Shown here: piece after piece, positions 20,001-28,021 of the stretch
How positions within the stretch are numbered: position 1 is the first letter of the stretch
Layout of the letters: each line of letters opens with the position of its first letter
Source: Pelagicoccus sp. SDUM812002
Lineage (GTDB): Bacteria; Verrucomicrobiota; Verrucomicrobiia; Opitutales; Opitutaceae
Assembly: GCF_031127835.1 (NCBI RefSeq)
Contig: NZ_JARXHX010000004.1
Coordinates: 248,001 to 312,000 of the forward strand
DNA length: 64,000 nt
Direction of reading: 5' to 3'
Notes under the pieces: model-generated
Seen by the model: the letters and a program-made list of their open reading frames with translations, nothing else
Database searches by the model: none
Told to the model about the DNA's origin: nothing
Made by a program: the position numbers and the translations under genes

Positions 20001-20606
20001 CCACTGCCTCGCGTCGCCCAAATCGCTCCTATTTTTGGCTTGGTTGCCGGCGATTTCGACGGCGATGGGCACGCCGATCTCTACGCTGTGCAAAACTCGC
20101 ATGCGGCGCACCCGGAGATCGGAAGGTTTTCCGGAGGGATCAGTCAACTCATGCTGGGGAATGGACAGGGAGAATTCGCAACGGTGGACCCGCAAGAGAG
20201 CGGACTCGTCGTCGGTGGAGAGGCGCGTGGACTAGTAATCAAGGATTTCAATCTCGACGCTTGGCCAGATTTCGTGGTTTCGCGACCGAGCGCGCCGACG
20301 ATGGCATTTCTAAATCTGCCGGCAGAGGGACGAAGGTTTGTAAGCGTGCGACTTCAGGGAGAGAAAGGCAATCCGACGGGTGCAGGCGCGCGGGTGACGG
20401 TGTCGCTAGAGAGCGGCGCCGTGCAGACAGCTGAAGTGTATGCTGGAAGTGGATACTTGAGTCAATCAACGCCCTCGCTGTTCTTTGGTTTTCCCCAAGA
20501 CGACCCGCCTCGTGAAGTAAAAGTCGATTGGCCGGAAGGGTCGGTTACCTTTCACCGCTATACATCGGGTGAATCCAACATGGAACTGATTAGTCCCCGA
20601 AAGTGA
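17037..20606 (+). CDS. CRTAC1-like protein: two tandem VCBS + ASPIC/UnbV modules
   Basis: 1189 residues from the ATG at 17037; this start gives a clean signal peptide (about 1-24, ending SVADA). The first module has FG-GAP/VCBS Asp loops (DFDADGRPD, DIDNDGDLDLY, DYDRDGWLD, DPDQDGWQD, DVNNDGKLD, DLDGDGDLDL) and ends in an ASPIC/UnbV domain (GIGARLQIETAAG, ISSARGYLSTSEP, HFGLG, IYWPSG). The second module repeats this with DLDGNGLDD, DFDRDGRLDV, DVNQDGWLD, DFNADGIVD, DFDGDGHADLY and a second UnbV (GAGARVTVSLESG, YAGSGYLSQS, VDWPEGS). The size is about twice that of a single CRTAC1-like protein. Secreted, probably calcium-binding and adhesive or scaffold-like. Divergent from the VCBS lipoprotein/TPR pair. 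Confidence 0.92.
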   Translation: MSRNERFALLALALFSSFVSVADAATPGVEQCSLPVRKPDGEGTLFATLPPGQTGIDVRNSYDDPRMWDQRYEAFAFGSIGTGVAIGDFDADGRPDIFFAGKTEGGRLYRNLGDWRFEDVTEAAGLSEAKAEWQLGAAFADIDNDGDLDLYVCRTYAANLLYVNQGDGIFVEAAEPAGLGIVDASVMAAFGDYDRDGWLDVYLQTNLLDIKVAPHGQSDRLFRNRGDGTFEEVTDAAGIIGASQGHASIWWDPDQDGWQDLYVGNDFATPDQLYFNRRGSGFTDVVDLVAPYFPYFAMGMDVGDVNNDGKLDLLVSDMLPASREQYVSGMLNMQAKTAADVPSHAAAQYMRNVLYLNTGTSRLQEAAILAGISATDWTWSVRFEDLDEDGRVDLHVTNGMFRDFMDADFLARVNKLNVAKRKQLVRTAPELREKNLAFRNGGDLQFQSVGARWGLDHAGISFGTSFGDLDGDGDLDLVFSNYDGVPTVCRNDSFNTHRVLVELRGVESNRFGIGARLQIETAAGTQVRTISSARGYLSTSEPVAHFGLGTVDKIDRMTIYWPSGRVQVLEALVADCRYTITESSVEPGGAAPRPSPLFQNISDQAAMSVVMPEKPVNEFSKQPLLPVRQHTLGPSLAVGDLDGNGLDDVIVGGVSGQERRSLLQSGIKHVASTSSALKVAAEAPDASLLIVEVNGDEHIDLLIVKGGVNRPASDGAYQPRLLLGSGNGSFTEVPTGALPDFSESAGPAVAADFDRDGRLDVFIGGRVVPGDYGATPRSAIWRNIGGRFEDITDSIAPGLSEVGRAQAALWSDVNQDGWLDLLIATHWDGVRCWLNQEGKRFAESGEELGFAAAGSGWWNSIAAADFNADGIVDYAVGNQGLNTRYRATPEEPVVLFSGVFDPTGRAQLIECETVEGFLMPIRARDSLLAALPSLRQHVPSYQAYSRATAKEIFGAELLAAARRLEVTEMRSGVFLSSVEGEAHRFNFKPLPRVAQIAPIFGLVAGDFDGDGHADLYAVQNSHAAHPEIGRFSGGISQLMLGNGQGEFATVDPQESGLVVGGEARGLVIKDFNLDAWPDFVVSRPSAPTMAFLNLPAEGRRFVSVRLQGEKGNPTGAGARVTVSLESGAVQTAEVYAGSGYLSQSTPSLFFGFPQDDPPREVKVDWPEGSVTFHRYTSGESNMELISPRK

Positions 20607-20685
20607 GCCGATCCGCTTTACGAGCTAAGTAGATGGAAGGACCCGGTGAACTCGTTCTCAACACGATTCGTTGTGAGGGAATTTT

Positions 20686-21807
20686 CTATTCCTCAGTGAG
20701 CAAGCCAAGCTCTTGGAGCTTCGCGTCGAGGGCTTCGCCACGCAGGTTTTTGGCGACGATACGGCCTTGGGGGTCTATTAGGAAGCTGGCTGGAAGGGCG
20801 CCTACTCCGTAGGTCGCGGCTAGTGGGGAGGTCCAGCCTTCGAGGTCTGAAATGTGAATCCAATCAGCCCGATCCCGCGAGACAGATTGGCTCCAGACTC
20901 TTTTGCTGGTGTCGAGGTTTACAGCGAAAATATCGAAACTGCTGGCGTCAATGCGGTCGACGAGCTTCGCGTAATGTTGGTTTTCAAGTCTGCACGGTGG
21001 ACACCAGCTTGCCCAAAAATCGACGAGGATGTAGCGCCCTCTAAAGTCGCTAAGTCTTACTGTTTCCCCCTTCAAGTTGTTACCTTCAAGTTCAGGGGCG
21101 GTGTTTCCTAGAGCAACATCGCGAGCGGTTTTGATACGCCTTTGGAGGCTTCGCGTCGCTCCGATGTCTCCATGACGTGCGGAGAACGATTTCACTTGTT
21201 CCGCCAATTCGTCCAAGCGGTAGTCGCCGCTCAAGCGGAGGGAGCTGCCATATAGAGCCATGGTGTCGCCGGCTTCTGCGATTACGAAATCGTTCAATTC
21301 TTCTAGATGAGCTTGGTAGGCGTCTACCTCTGCTTGAGTGAGCTGCACGATTTCATCGTCTGTGGCATTTCGAGCTTTGGCGTCTTTTATGTCGGTGCGA
21401 GTTGGATACACCAAGCGTGCGAGCGATTCCTTTCGAAAGGTCTCGTAAGCTTGCAGGATCTTAGTACCCGGAGAGCCGATAGTACTCAGGGATCCTTCGC
21501 TCAGGCTGAGTTTGATCTTCTCGTTTTCAGCTATCGCGAGAGTAAAGTCGCTGGTGTCTTCCAACTTGAGAACAAAAATTCCGGCCTCTTCGTCACTCTC
21601 GAACCGAAAGGAACCATCAGCCTCAGTGGTGGCGGTGGTAATGCGGATGGTCGAGCGCTGGTCGATGTCGTGTCGGGATAAGCTAACAGTAACTGACGCT
21701 GGCAATGCTCCGGGTTCTGCTGTCAGTGTAAACGCTGCTGATGCGGAAAAGGGGAAGGCGGCGACCCCAAGCCCCAAGGCGATGAATAGCTTCAAATAGT
21801 AGCACAC
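20686..21807 (-). CDS. TlpA-like periplasmic thioredoxin-fold protein
   Basis: 373 residues. A signal peptide (1-24, ending SASA) is followed by a DUF4369-like beta domain (about 26-130), a helical linker (130-230) and a TlpA/AhpC-TSA thioredoxin domain (234-373) with Cys269-Pro-Pro-Cys272 in FWASWCPPCRLEN and the cis-Pro region ALPASFLIDPQGRIV. Likely a membrane-side thiol-disulfide reductase. It was not seen with cytochrome genes; the ccs-type genes are at 34421-36483. The region upstream on the same strand is a gene relic (21810-22980), so it probably has its own promoter inside that remnant. Confidence 0.92.
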   Translation of the reverse strand: MCYYLKLFIALGLGVAAFPFSASAAFTLTAEPGALPASVTVSLSRHDIDQRSTIRITTATTEADGSFRFESDEEAGIFVLKLEDTSDFTLAIAENEKIKLSLSEGSLSTIGSPGTKILQAYETFRKESLARLVYPTRTDIKDAKARNATDDEIVQLTQAEVDAYQAHLEELNDFVIAEAGDTMALYGSSLRLSGDYRLDELAEQVKSFSARHGDIGATRSLQRRIKTARDVALGNTAPELEGNNLKGETVRLSDFRGRYILVDFWASWCPPCRLENQHYAKLVDRIDASSFDIFAVNLDTSKRVWSQSVSRDRADWIHISDLEGWTSPLAATYGVGALPASFLIDPQGRIVAKNLRGEALDAKLQELGLLTEE

Positions 21808-21809
21808 GC

Positions 21810-22980
21810 CCTAGTGACGTCCCAAGCTGGAAAGTGCTTGCGCGAATTGGTGATGGGTTGGGTATTCGCGTTTTGGGCTGAGTCGATATCGGGGTGCGAT
21901 CGAAGCGGCGTATTCTCTAAATGTGTTTCTATGTAGTGACGTATCCAACGGTCCGGTACGATGTCACTGTACTGCTTACAGATAACGGATATCCTCTCGG
22001 CGTCGTATCCTAGGATTTCGTTGGTTGTGCGTGGGTGCAGCTTGTTGATACGCTCCGAAATGGTGGCGAGCTCGGGTTCAAACCAGTGCATCTCGGGTTT
22101 TTCGAGGTCGTATTGGAAACCGAGCGATTCTTCTGTTTCCGGATCGACGACGAACATGTTGTAGAGGATGTCGTAGTCCTCGTGCTCCAGAACGGTGTCG
22201 ACGTAGCTATTGGCAGCACCGTTGAAAGTATAAGCGGCGAAACGGTCGTAACCGTCTCGACGAATGAAAATGATGAACTCATCTGTGTCCCCGTGGAAGA
22301 GGACGCCGACGGGGTGTCCGTTTATATCGATGGGCTTCCAATCTCCATCCGGACCTGAGCGATAGGCATTTTGGTTTCGTTCGTTCTCGTCTATCGTGTA
22401 GCGGATCCGGGTGACCCCATCCTTATCGGTGAACCAGGCGAGAATGCTGCCGTCGTTTTTCTCGACTCGTTTCCGGGAGCCGGTGTAGGCGTTGATCTGG
22501 TAGAGATCGTTGAACTTCTCGTCGTAGTCATCGTCCTTGGCAATTCAGGTATTTGCTCGGTCGGGAAGTGTGTCGTACACGCGGGAGAAGGTCGATTGCT
22601 TCACGCTGGTTAGCTTGAAACTCGCGGTTTAGGCCCCTATGGGCTACCCTAGCTTTTGTACAAGGAACAGTATCGTTTCCCTATCGATCCAATGGTAGCC
22701 ATAGACGTCGGGATTACCCTCGACGTTGGCGTCGTAAACATGCCCCGTCTCGAGGTCGATAAGCTCAAGTCGTCTTTTGCCGTTCTCTGCGGATTGGTAG
22801 CTTAGTCCGTTGTTACCTGGCGTAGTGCGTACTTCCGATACGTCTGGCTACTTGAAGAGCCGTTTCGCGAGCTCTTTGTAATCGGTTTCGGGCAAGCCTA
22901 AACTGCTGCCTAGGCTTCCAAGGAGGAATAGGACGAGGAACTTCGTGAAGGGGAAAAGGAGGGGACGCTTGCCGGTACGC
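21810..22980 (-). pseudogene. Decayed S9 (prolyl oligopeptidase-like) peptidase gene, catalytic domain missing
   Basis: Read on the minus strand, this interval gives ordered fragments of one protein interrupted by stops. First comes a signal-peptide-like segment (PFTKFLVLFLLGSLGSS, about 22910-22965) closed by TAG near 22850. Next is a beta-propeller piece (GLSYQSAENGKRRLELIDLE, then YGYHWIDRETILFLVQKLG) closed by TAG and TAA near 22630-22650. Then comes a long piece with DLYQINAYTGSRKRVEKNDG, ILAWFTDKDGVTRIRYTID and LFHGDTDEFIIFIRRDGYDR, and DPETEESLGFQYD followed by HWFEPEL. These are typical of the N-terminal propeller of S9 peptidases. A TGA near 22548 separates the last pieces. After SDIVPDRW the similarity ends; no catalytic GWSYGG-type motif follows before 21792. 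Clearly a truncated, non-functional relic. Confidence 0.8.
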
Positions 22981-22999
22981 AGGCGAGGCGAAATTGGAT

Positions 23000-24160
23000 T
23001 TAGCGAGGTCGAGTGTGTTGGCTTCGATATTGGCCTGGGGTGCAGCCTATTCGTTTTTTGAATACAAAGCCGAGGTATTCTTGATGGCGGAATCCGCAAC
23101 GTTCGGCGAGGTCGGACAAGGGCAAGCTGGTGGTTGATAGCATCTCTTTTGCTCGATTGACCCGCACTGTCAGGATCGATTCGAGGACGGTCTTGTTGAG
23201 TGAGCTGCGGAATCGACGTTGTAGCACGCTCCGTGACACACCGGCGGCGCGAGCGATATCGTCGACGCTGATCGGATCGCAAGCGTTGCTACGAATGAAC
23301 CGGAGGGCTTTTACTAGGGCGTTATCCTCCAAGGCGGTCGCGTCGCTAGACTGTCGCACGTGAAGGATGTGCGGTGAAACTTGCGTGCTTTCTGGAATGT
23401 CAGACTCGTTTTGGAGAATGCAGTGAAGCGTGCGAGCTGCTTCGTAGCCTACCAGTTCGTGGTTGGGCTCCACGCTACTGAGCTGAGGTTGGCAAATCTC
23501 GCAGAAAGGGAGGTCGTTGTCGACGCCGACGAGACTCACTTGATCGGGTACGCTCAGACCGGAAGATTGGCAGGCGGCGAGCACGTCCGGTCCGAACTGG
23601 TCGCTCGCGATCATGATGCCTACCGGTTTCGGCAAGGATTTGATCCAGGTCTGGATGCGGTTGATGTAGGCTGCCCAAACCTGGGAGCTCCGTTCGTCGT
23701 GTCCGACCTCGAAGCAGGAAATCTCGGATTGCAAATTTTCACGGCAAAAGGCGGACAGCTCTAGGCGGCGAGTAAGCGACCATTGTTCGTCGCTTAAGCC
23801 GAAAAATGCCATATTGCGAAATCCGTGATCCTTGAAGTGGTTTCCGACGAGGGCGGATATAGCGGCTTCGTCGCACTTGACGACTGGGTATTCGGTGTTG
23901 GCAACGTTTCCCAGCACGTCAACGACAGGAACTCCACAGGCTTTCACTCTTTCGTGTATGTCGGAGTTGGCGATTCGAGCGATGATGCCGTCTCCCTGCC
24001 AATTGTCCAATGAAGCGGGGGCCATGGCGCCGAGCGGTCCAGTGTGGTAGTAGATCGTCCAGTCGTTCCTCTCGCGAGCGAACCGCGAAATGCCGCGTAC
24101 GATTTGCCGGCCCGAGTTGAGCGAGGTTTCTACGAGGATGGCTATGTTCTTGTCGGGCAT
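23000..24160 (-). CDS. XylR-type regulator: LacI-like ligand domain fused to AraC HTH
   Basis: 386 residues. The N-terminal part (about 5-270) is a periplasmic-binding-protein-like sensor of the LacI/XylR kind (NIAILVETSLNSGRQIVRGI, LVGVDNDLPFCEICQPQLSS, VEPNHELVGYEAARTL). The C-terminal 100 residues are an AraC HTH pair (ISVDDIARAAGVSRSVLQRRF and PLSDLAERCGFRHQEYLGFVFKKRIGCTPGQYR). Such fusions sense a sugar and act on nearby catabolic genes. It is divergent from galK with 103 bp between starts, so control of galK by galactose or a galactoside is likely but not shown. Confidence 0.93.
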   Translation of the reverse strand: MPDKNIAILVETSLNSGRQIVRGISRFARERNDWTIYYHTGPLGAMAPASLDNWQGDGIIARIANSDIHERVKACGVPVVDVLGNVANTEYPVVKCDEAAISALVGNHFKDHGFRNMAFFGLSDEQWSLTRRLELSAFCRENLQSEISCFEVGHDERSSQVWAAYINRIQTWIKSLPKPVGIMIASDQFGPDVLAACQSSGLSVPDQVSLVGVDNDLPFCEICQPQLSSVEPNHELVGYEAARTLHCILQNESDIPESTQVSPHILHVRQSSDATALEDNALVKALRFIRSNACDPISVDDIARAAGVSRSVLQRRFRSSLNKTVLESILTVRVNRAKEMLSTTSLPLSDLAERCGFRHQEYLGFVFKKRIGCTPGQYRSQHTRPR

Positions 24161-24263
24161 TTGATGCTTGACCTGATTTCTACAAAGATTGACCGACGGA
24201 ATCGTTGTTCAAGTTAAAAATAGTTGGTAGCATGCCGATCCGTACCTGATTGAATCTTTTAAT
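24161..24263. promoter_or_regulatory. Divergent control region between the XylR-type regulator and galK
   Basis: 103 bp separates two divergent starts and must carry both promoters and any operator. It is AT-rich near galK (TTCAAGTTAAAAATAGTTGG). No clear inverted or direct repeat was identified, so no operator position is claimed. Confidence 0.4.
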
Positions 24264-25451
24264 ATGAGCACCGAAACCCTCCCTTCTCAGAATCAAGCAA
24301 TGCTAGAAGAAGTCGGAGACCTCTTTGCGGAATCCGGATTTGGACTCCCTGAGGTTTTCGGCGTGGCTCCAGGACGGGTCAACGTGATCGGCGAGCACAT
24401 CGACTACAACGGAGGTCTCGTGCTTCCCGCCGCCATCGATCGCTGGGTGAACGTTGCGATACGCCGCCGCGATGATCATTTGGTGCGCTTGGTTTCCGCT
24501 CAGGCTCCGGGCGAGGTAGTGGAATTTTCTGTGAACGAAGACTTGGCGCCTGAAGGCAAGAGCTGGGGCAACTATGTCAAAGGTGTGATTACAGGCTTGA
24601 AGGCAGCTGGCTTTGAGGTGCCCGGATTCGAAGCCGCTGTGATTTCGACGGTACCTGTCGGAGGAGGCTTGAGCAGTAGCGCCGCTTTAGAGGCGGTGTT
24701 TGGGAAAGTCATCCTCACACTGATCGGAGCGGAGATGGACAGCTTGGAGTTGGCCAAGCTTTGCCAGAAGGCAGAGCATGATTTTGCGGGGGTGCCTTGC
24801 GGTTTGATGGATCAGGCAGCGGTCATTCTCTGCGAAGAAGGTAAGTTGCTGATGCTCGATTGCGTAGATGACAGCTTCCAGCATGCGCCCTTTGACGATC
24901 CTGACTGGGGACTTTTGATCATCAATTCCTGTGTTAGCCACGAGCTTTCGGATGGGGGATACGCGGTGCGGCGCGATGGTTGCCATGCGGCTGCTCGCAT
25001 TTTAGGAGTAGGAACGTTGCGGGAGATCGAACCTGCGAATGTGGAGGAAGTCCTCGAGAATGCGAAGCTCACCGAAGACATGCGACGCTATGTCCGCCAT
25101 GCGGTGACCGAGATCGCTCGGACGCAAGAGACGGTGGAAGCGCTTGGTCTTCGCGACTATTATCGGGCCGGTAAACTGCTCAACGCGAGCCACGTCTCTC
25201 TGCGCGATGACTACCGCGTCAGCTGTCCGGAGTTGGACTTCATTTCCGAACTAGCCCAATCGCAAGAGGGGGTTGCGGGTTGTCGTATGACAGGGGGCGG
25301 ATTTGGTGGATCAGCGATTGCTTTGGTCCGTCGCGATTCTGTCGGTTCGCTCACGAGCTTGATCGAGCAACGTTATCGGGCTGAATTCGGAATCGATCCG
25401 AAGATCTTCGAGACCCGCCCCATGGGCGGTACCCGAGCTTGGAAAGCCTGA
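24264..25451 (+). CDS. galK: Galactokinase (GHMP kinase)
   Basis: 395 residues, normal length. It phosphorylates galactose to galactose 1-phosphate, the first step of the Leloir pathway. The galactokinase signature PGRVNVIGEHIDYNGG (36-51), the GHMP ATP loop PVGGGLSSSAALE (131-143) and the third motif GGGFGGSAIAL near residue 345 are all present; an Asp in LMDQAA lies in the active-site region. No galT, galE or mutarotase gene is adjacent. Its divergent neighbour is a sugar-sensing regulator. Confidence 0.97.
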   Translation: MSTETLPSQNQAMLEEVGDLFAESGFGLPEVFGVAPGRVNVIGEHIDYNGGLVLPAAIDRWVNVAIRRRDDHLVRLVSAQAPGEVVEFSVNEDLAPEGKSWGNYVKGVITGLKAAGFEVPGFEAAVISTVPVGGGLSSSAALEAVFGKVILTLIGAEMDSLELAKLCQKAEHDFAGVPCGLMDQAAVILCEEGKLLMLDCVDDSFQHAPFDDPDWGLLIINSCVSHELSDGGYAVRRDGCHAAARILGVGTLREIEPANVEEVLENAKLTEDMRRYVRHAVTEIARTQETVEALGLRDYYRAGKLLNASHVSLRDDYRVSCPELDFISELAQSQEGVAGCRMTGGGFGGSAIALVRRDSVGSLTSLIEQRYRAEFGIDPKIFETRPMGGTRAWKA

Positions 25452-25497
25452 ACGGCTTTCACGCTGTTTTGCCTCCAGCTCCAGTCGTTAGTTTAGC

Positions 25498-25899
25498 TCA
25501 CAGTCTGCCGTAGATGCGTTTCACAGCGTCACGAGATAGTACTATAATTGTGAATACGCCAAGGATAGTTCCGAAAGGAAATATCGCGCAACTAAAACAA
25601 GCTACGACGAAGCTGAAGGTGTAGTTCTTTCTTTGTTTGAGATAGCGGCCAGACGCGATCACGCAACCGGCTGTCGCTTGGCCAAGCAGAAAGAAGATCA
25701 ATCCCATCCCAAAGAAGAACCATCCAATAAATTCAGGCGGTACTTGCTCTGTATCCGGGAGGAAACTCTCTTCACCGAAAACCATGAACAAGCCAATGGC
25801 CATATAGAAGAGAGGCATGCAAGCGAAGACCACGGTGAGTGCTCCGACCGCGTAGTGAGCGACGGAGAGATTATTCAGCTGGGATTCGTTTTCGTCCAT
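25498..25899 (-). CDS. Small four-helix membrane protein
   Basis: 133 residues. The N-terminus is polar and acidic (MDENESQLNN), then LSVAHYAVGALTVVFACMPLFYMAIGLFMVF is broken by a short acidic loop, followed by IGWFFFGMGLIFFLLGQATAGCVIASG and a C-terminal hydrophobic pair ending VFTIIVLSRDAVKRIY. Four transmembrane segments are predicted. It resembles widespread small membrane proteins of unknown role. Convergent with galK. Confidence 0.78.
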   Translation of the reverse strand: MDENESQLNNLSVAHYAVGALTVVFACMPLFYMAIGLFMVFGEESFLPDTEQVPPEFIGWFFFGMGLIFFLLGQATAGCVIASGRYLKQRKNYTFSFVVACFSCAIFPFGTILGVFTIIVLSRDAVKRIYGRL

Positions 25900-26102
25900 A
25901 CAAGTTCTTATAGCGGCACCTTACGGTAAGGCGGACCGTATACGAGCCCAGAGGATTAGGCATTGGGGTGTAAATAAAAGTAGGTCTGATTTACCCTAGG
26001 CCTAATTGTGTCTCAGCTCTAAACTTAGTAGGTTATTTTGCCGATAGGTACTCAGATCCATGTCCACCGTTCATAGTAACGGCATCTTCAACTTCAATCT
26101 CT

Positions 26103-27650
26103 GTGGCAGCTCCCATACCAGATACCCTGAACCCACTTGCTCGGAAGACATTGCGCCGCCTCAACGAGGCTTTGGAAGGCGGAAAGACTGGGGCAATGCC
26201 GGAGATCGTGCAAACGGTGCGAAAGCTCTCCGGACAGATCGCAACGGTTTCGATCCAAGATTTGTCAGAGATAATTGAAAGAGATCCAAGCGTGACTGAA
26301 AAGGTTATCAGTGCGGCGAACACTTTTGGCTACAATCCCAACGGTATCGAAATCGGGACCATAACTGAAGCTATCCACACGGTAGGATTCGATCGCATCC
26401 GGAATCTAACGCTTACCGTCATGCTCGCGCAAAACGCGGGCAAAGGTATGGACAGCGATACGCAGCGCGAAATGGCGTCGCTATCTGTTTGCAGCGGATT
26501 GCTTGCTCAAAATCTTGTTTCCAGCTCAGAGCGGTTCAGTGCGGACCCGGATATCGCTTTTGTGAGCGGTTCGCTGAGAAATTACGGCAAGCTTCTGATG
26601 TCGACTTTCTTCGTAGACGAATACACCGAAGCTCGGGATCTCGCCCGCCAAGGAGGTGACGATAGCGCCTACTGCGATATTTTTGGCATGACGCCGCTGG
26701 ACCTGGGTCACACGCTTTTGTTGAGCACGAACTTGCCCGACATCATAATGGAGTCGCTGCAGAGCGTCTCCAAAGAAAAGCTCGCCCGGTCCGCTCAAAC
26801 TGATTCCGAGGAGATCCTTATTGCCGCTGAGTTTTGCGTAAAGGTTTGCGAGCTTTCTTTCGACGAGACCTTGAATCCGGAGGCCTTCAAGAAAGAGCTG
26901 AATGCTCTGGTCCAGATGTTTGGCGATAGCATTCCAATCGACGTTGATATGGTACTTGCGGGACTCGAGGAGGTGGACTCTAGCATGAGCCAACTCAACG
27001 AAGTGATCGGGATTAAGAACTCTCCCGCCAATCGCGCCTTGAGAGCTCGCATCGACGGTCGCTCTGTTCGCACTGTCGCTCAGTCCTCAAAGAAAGGCGT
27101 AGAAATTGGTATTGGAAAACCAAATACTGAACCAGAACGTGACTTGAACGAGATTCTAGAGGGTATGCTCGAGAGCGAGGAACCTCTGGACGACGAACAA
27201 GTCAAGACACTCTACGGAAGCCTAAACTTGGCGATCGCAGCGGAGCTGGAGCTTGATTGCTGCATGACCTTTTTAGAGGACCAAGAGAACAGTAGGAGCG
27301 TCAGGTTTTCTGCGCGTCACGGCAACGGCTTGCTCTATGATCGGATAAAAAACCGACCCCTTGTTTCTTCCGATAACAAAGATATTTTTTCCATCTGTCT
27401 CGGTCGTAGAGAGGACATCTTAATCCAAGATGCTAAAGCTGGGAAAATTTCAAAAGTAATCCCTGAATGGATACACGAGCGAGGCGATGTGAACTCGCTT
27501 ATCATCCTTCCCGCCTCTCTTAGCAACAAGCTATTCGCTATTTTCGTGGGTGTTAAATTGGATGGCTCTGCCATTGAAATAGCGCCGGCGACCCATCAGC
27601 GCTTGAAACAGTTGCGGACACAGCTGGCGAAGATGCAGGCGCGACGGTAG
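26103..27650 (+). CDS. HDOD-domain signalling protein with C-terminal GAF-like domain
   Basis: 515 residues from a GTG start. The HDOD domain spans about 15-285 (LSEIIERDPSVTEKVISAANTFGY, ITEAIHTVGFDRIRNLTLTVML, GSLRNYGKLLMSTFF). The catalytic HD pair of true phosphodiesterases is not evident, as is usual for HDOD. A linker follows, then a GAF-like region (about 345-510) with LNLAIAAELELDCCMTFLEDQ and VNSLIILPASLSNKLFAIFVGV. Probably a cytosolic adaptor in signalling, for instance for pili or c-di-GMP. No partner gene is adjacent. Confidence 0.87.
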   Translation: MAAPIPDTLNPLARKTLRRLNEALEGGKTGAMPEIVQTVRKLSGQIATVSIQDLSEIIERDPSVTEKVISAANTFGYNPNGIEIGTITEAIHTVGFDRIRNLTLTVMLAQNAGKGMDSDTQREMASLSVCSGLLAQNLVSSSERFSADPDIAFVSGSLRNYGKLLMSTFFVDEYTEARDLARQGGDDSAYCDIFGMTPLDLGHTLLLSTNLPDIIMESLQSVSKEKLARSAQTDSEEILIAAEFCVKVCELSFDETLNPEAFKKELNALVQMFGDSIPIDVDMVLAGLEEVDSSMSQLNEVIGIKNSPANRALRARIDGRSVRTVAQSSKKGVEIGIGKPNTEPERDLNEILEGMLESEEPLDDEQVKTLYGSLNLAIAAELELDCCMTFLEDQENSRSVRFSARHGNGLLYDRIKNRPLVSSDNKDIFSICLGRREDILIQDAKAGKISKVIPEWIHERGDVNSLIILPASLSNKLFAIFVGVKLDGSAIEIAPATHQRLKQLRTQLAKMQARR

Positions 27651-27653
27651 GAT

Positions 27654-27684
27654 CTCGCAACTTACTTCTAAGCCCAATTGCGAG
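27654..27684. terminator. Inverted repeat between convergent genes, possible weak terminator
   Basis: CTCGCAA (27654-27660) pairs with TTGCGAG (27678-27684) across a 17-nt loop, between the HDOD gene and the convergent DUF1059-like gene. No T-run follows on either side, so this is only a possible terminator. Confidence 0.3.
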
Positions 27685-27688
27685 CTGA

Positions 27689-27928
27689 CTAAACGTCGTC
27701 AGGTTGAGCCTCGAAATCCTTTCGCCGCTCGTCCATCCACTTATTCATCTCTTCCGGATTCTGCATTAGCTGCATCATCTTGTTCATTGCTTCGAGGTGA
27801 GCTGGATCTTGTTTCTGGAACATGTCCATCCCGTGGGCTTTACTAAGCTCTGTAAGCTCCTCGAAAGTTTCGGCACGGAAGGTTTCGTCGCAGGCTCCGC
27901 CCAATTGATGGCAGGTCATCGTTTTCAT
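27689..27928 (-). CDS. DUF1059-like small protein
   Basis: 79 residues from the ATG at 27928; a start 12 codons upstream is possible but less family-like. The opening MKTMTCHQLGGACDETF is typical of the DUF1059 family, in which a short Cys-containing N-terminus precedes a helix, here ETFEELTELSKAHGMDMF. The C-terminal part is Met- and Glu-rich and helical. Probably cytosolic. The function of the family is unknown. Confidence 0.75.
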   Translation of the reverse strand: MKTMTCHQLGGACDETFRAETFEELTELSKAHGMDMFQKQDPAHLEAMNKMMQLMQNPEEMNKWMDERRKDFEAQPDDV

Positions 27929-28021
27929 AGGTGGTCCATCGGATAGGATTCCACATTGAAACACAACTGATCTTTTCTTTCTAACCTATGCTTTGATCAA
28001 AGCGATGCGTCGAGGTCGCTA

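Noticed and set aside
25443-25459. AAAGCC/GGCTTT inverted repeat around the galK stop codon as a terminator
   Set aside because: Six-base stem over the stop codon without a T-run directly after it; too weak to call.
9911-25993. Identical 14-mer GTAGGTCTGATTTA at 9911-9924 and 25980-25993, as a possible mobile-element end
   Set aside because: A rough count shows several 14-base matches are expected by chance in 64 kb, no inverted partner or transposase is near either copy, and the flanks differ.
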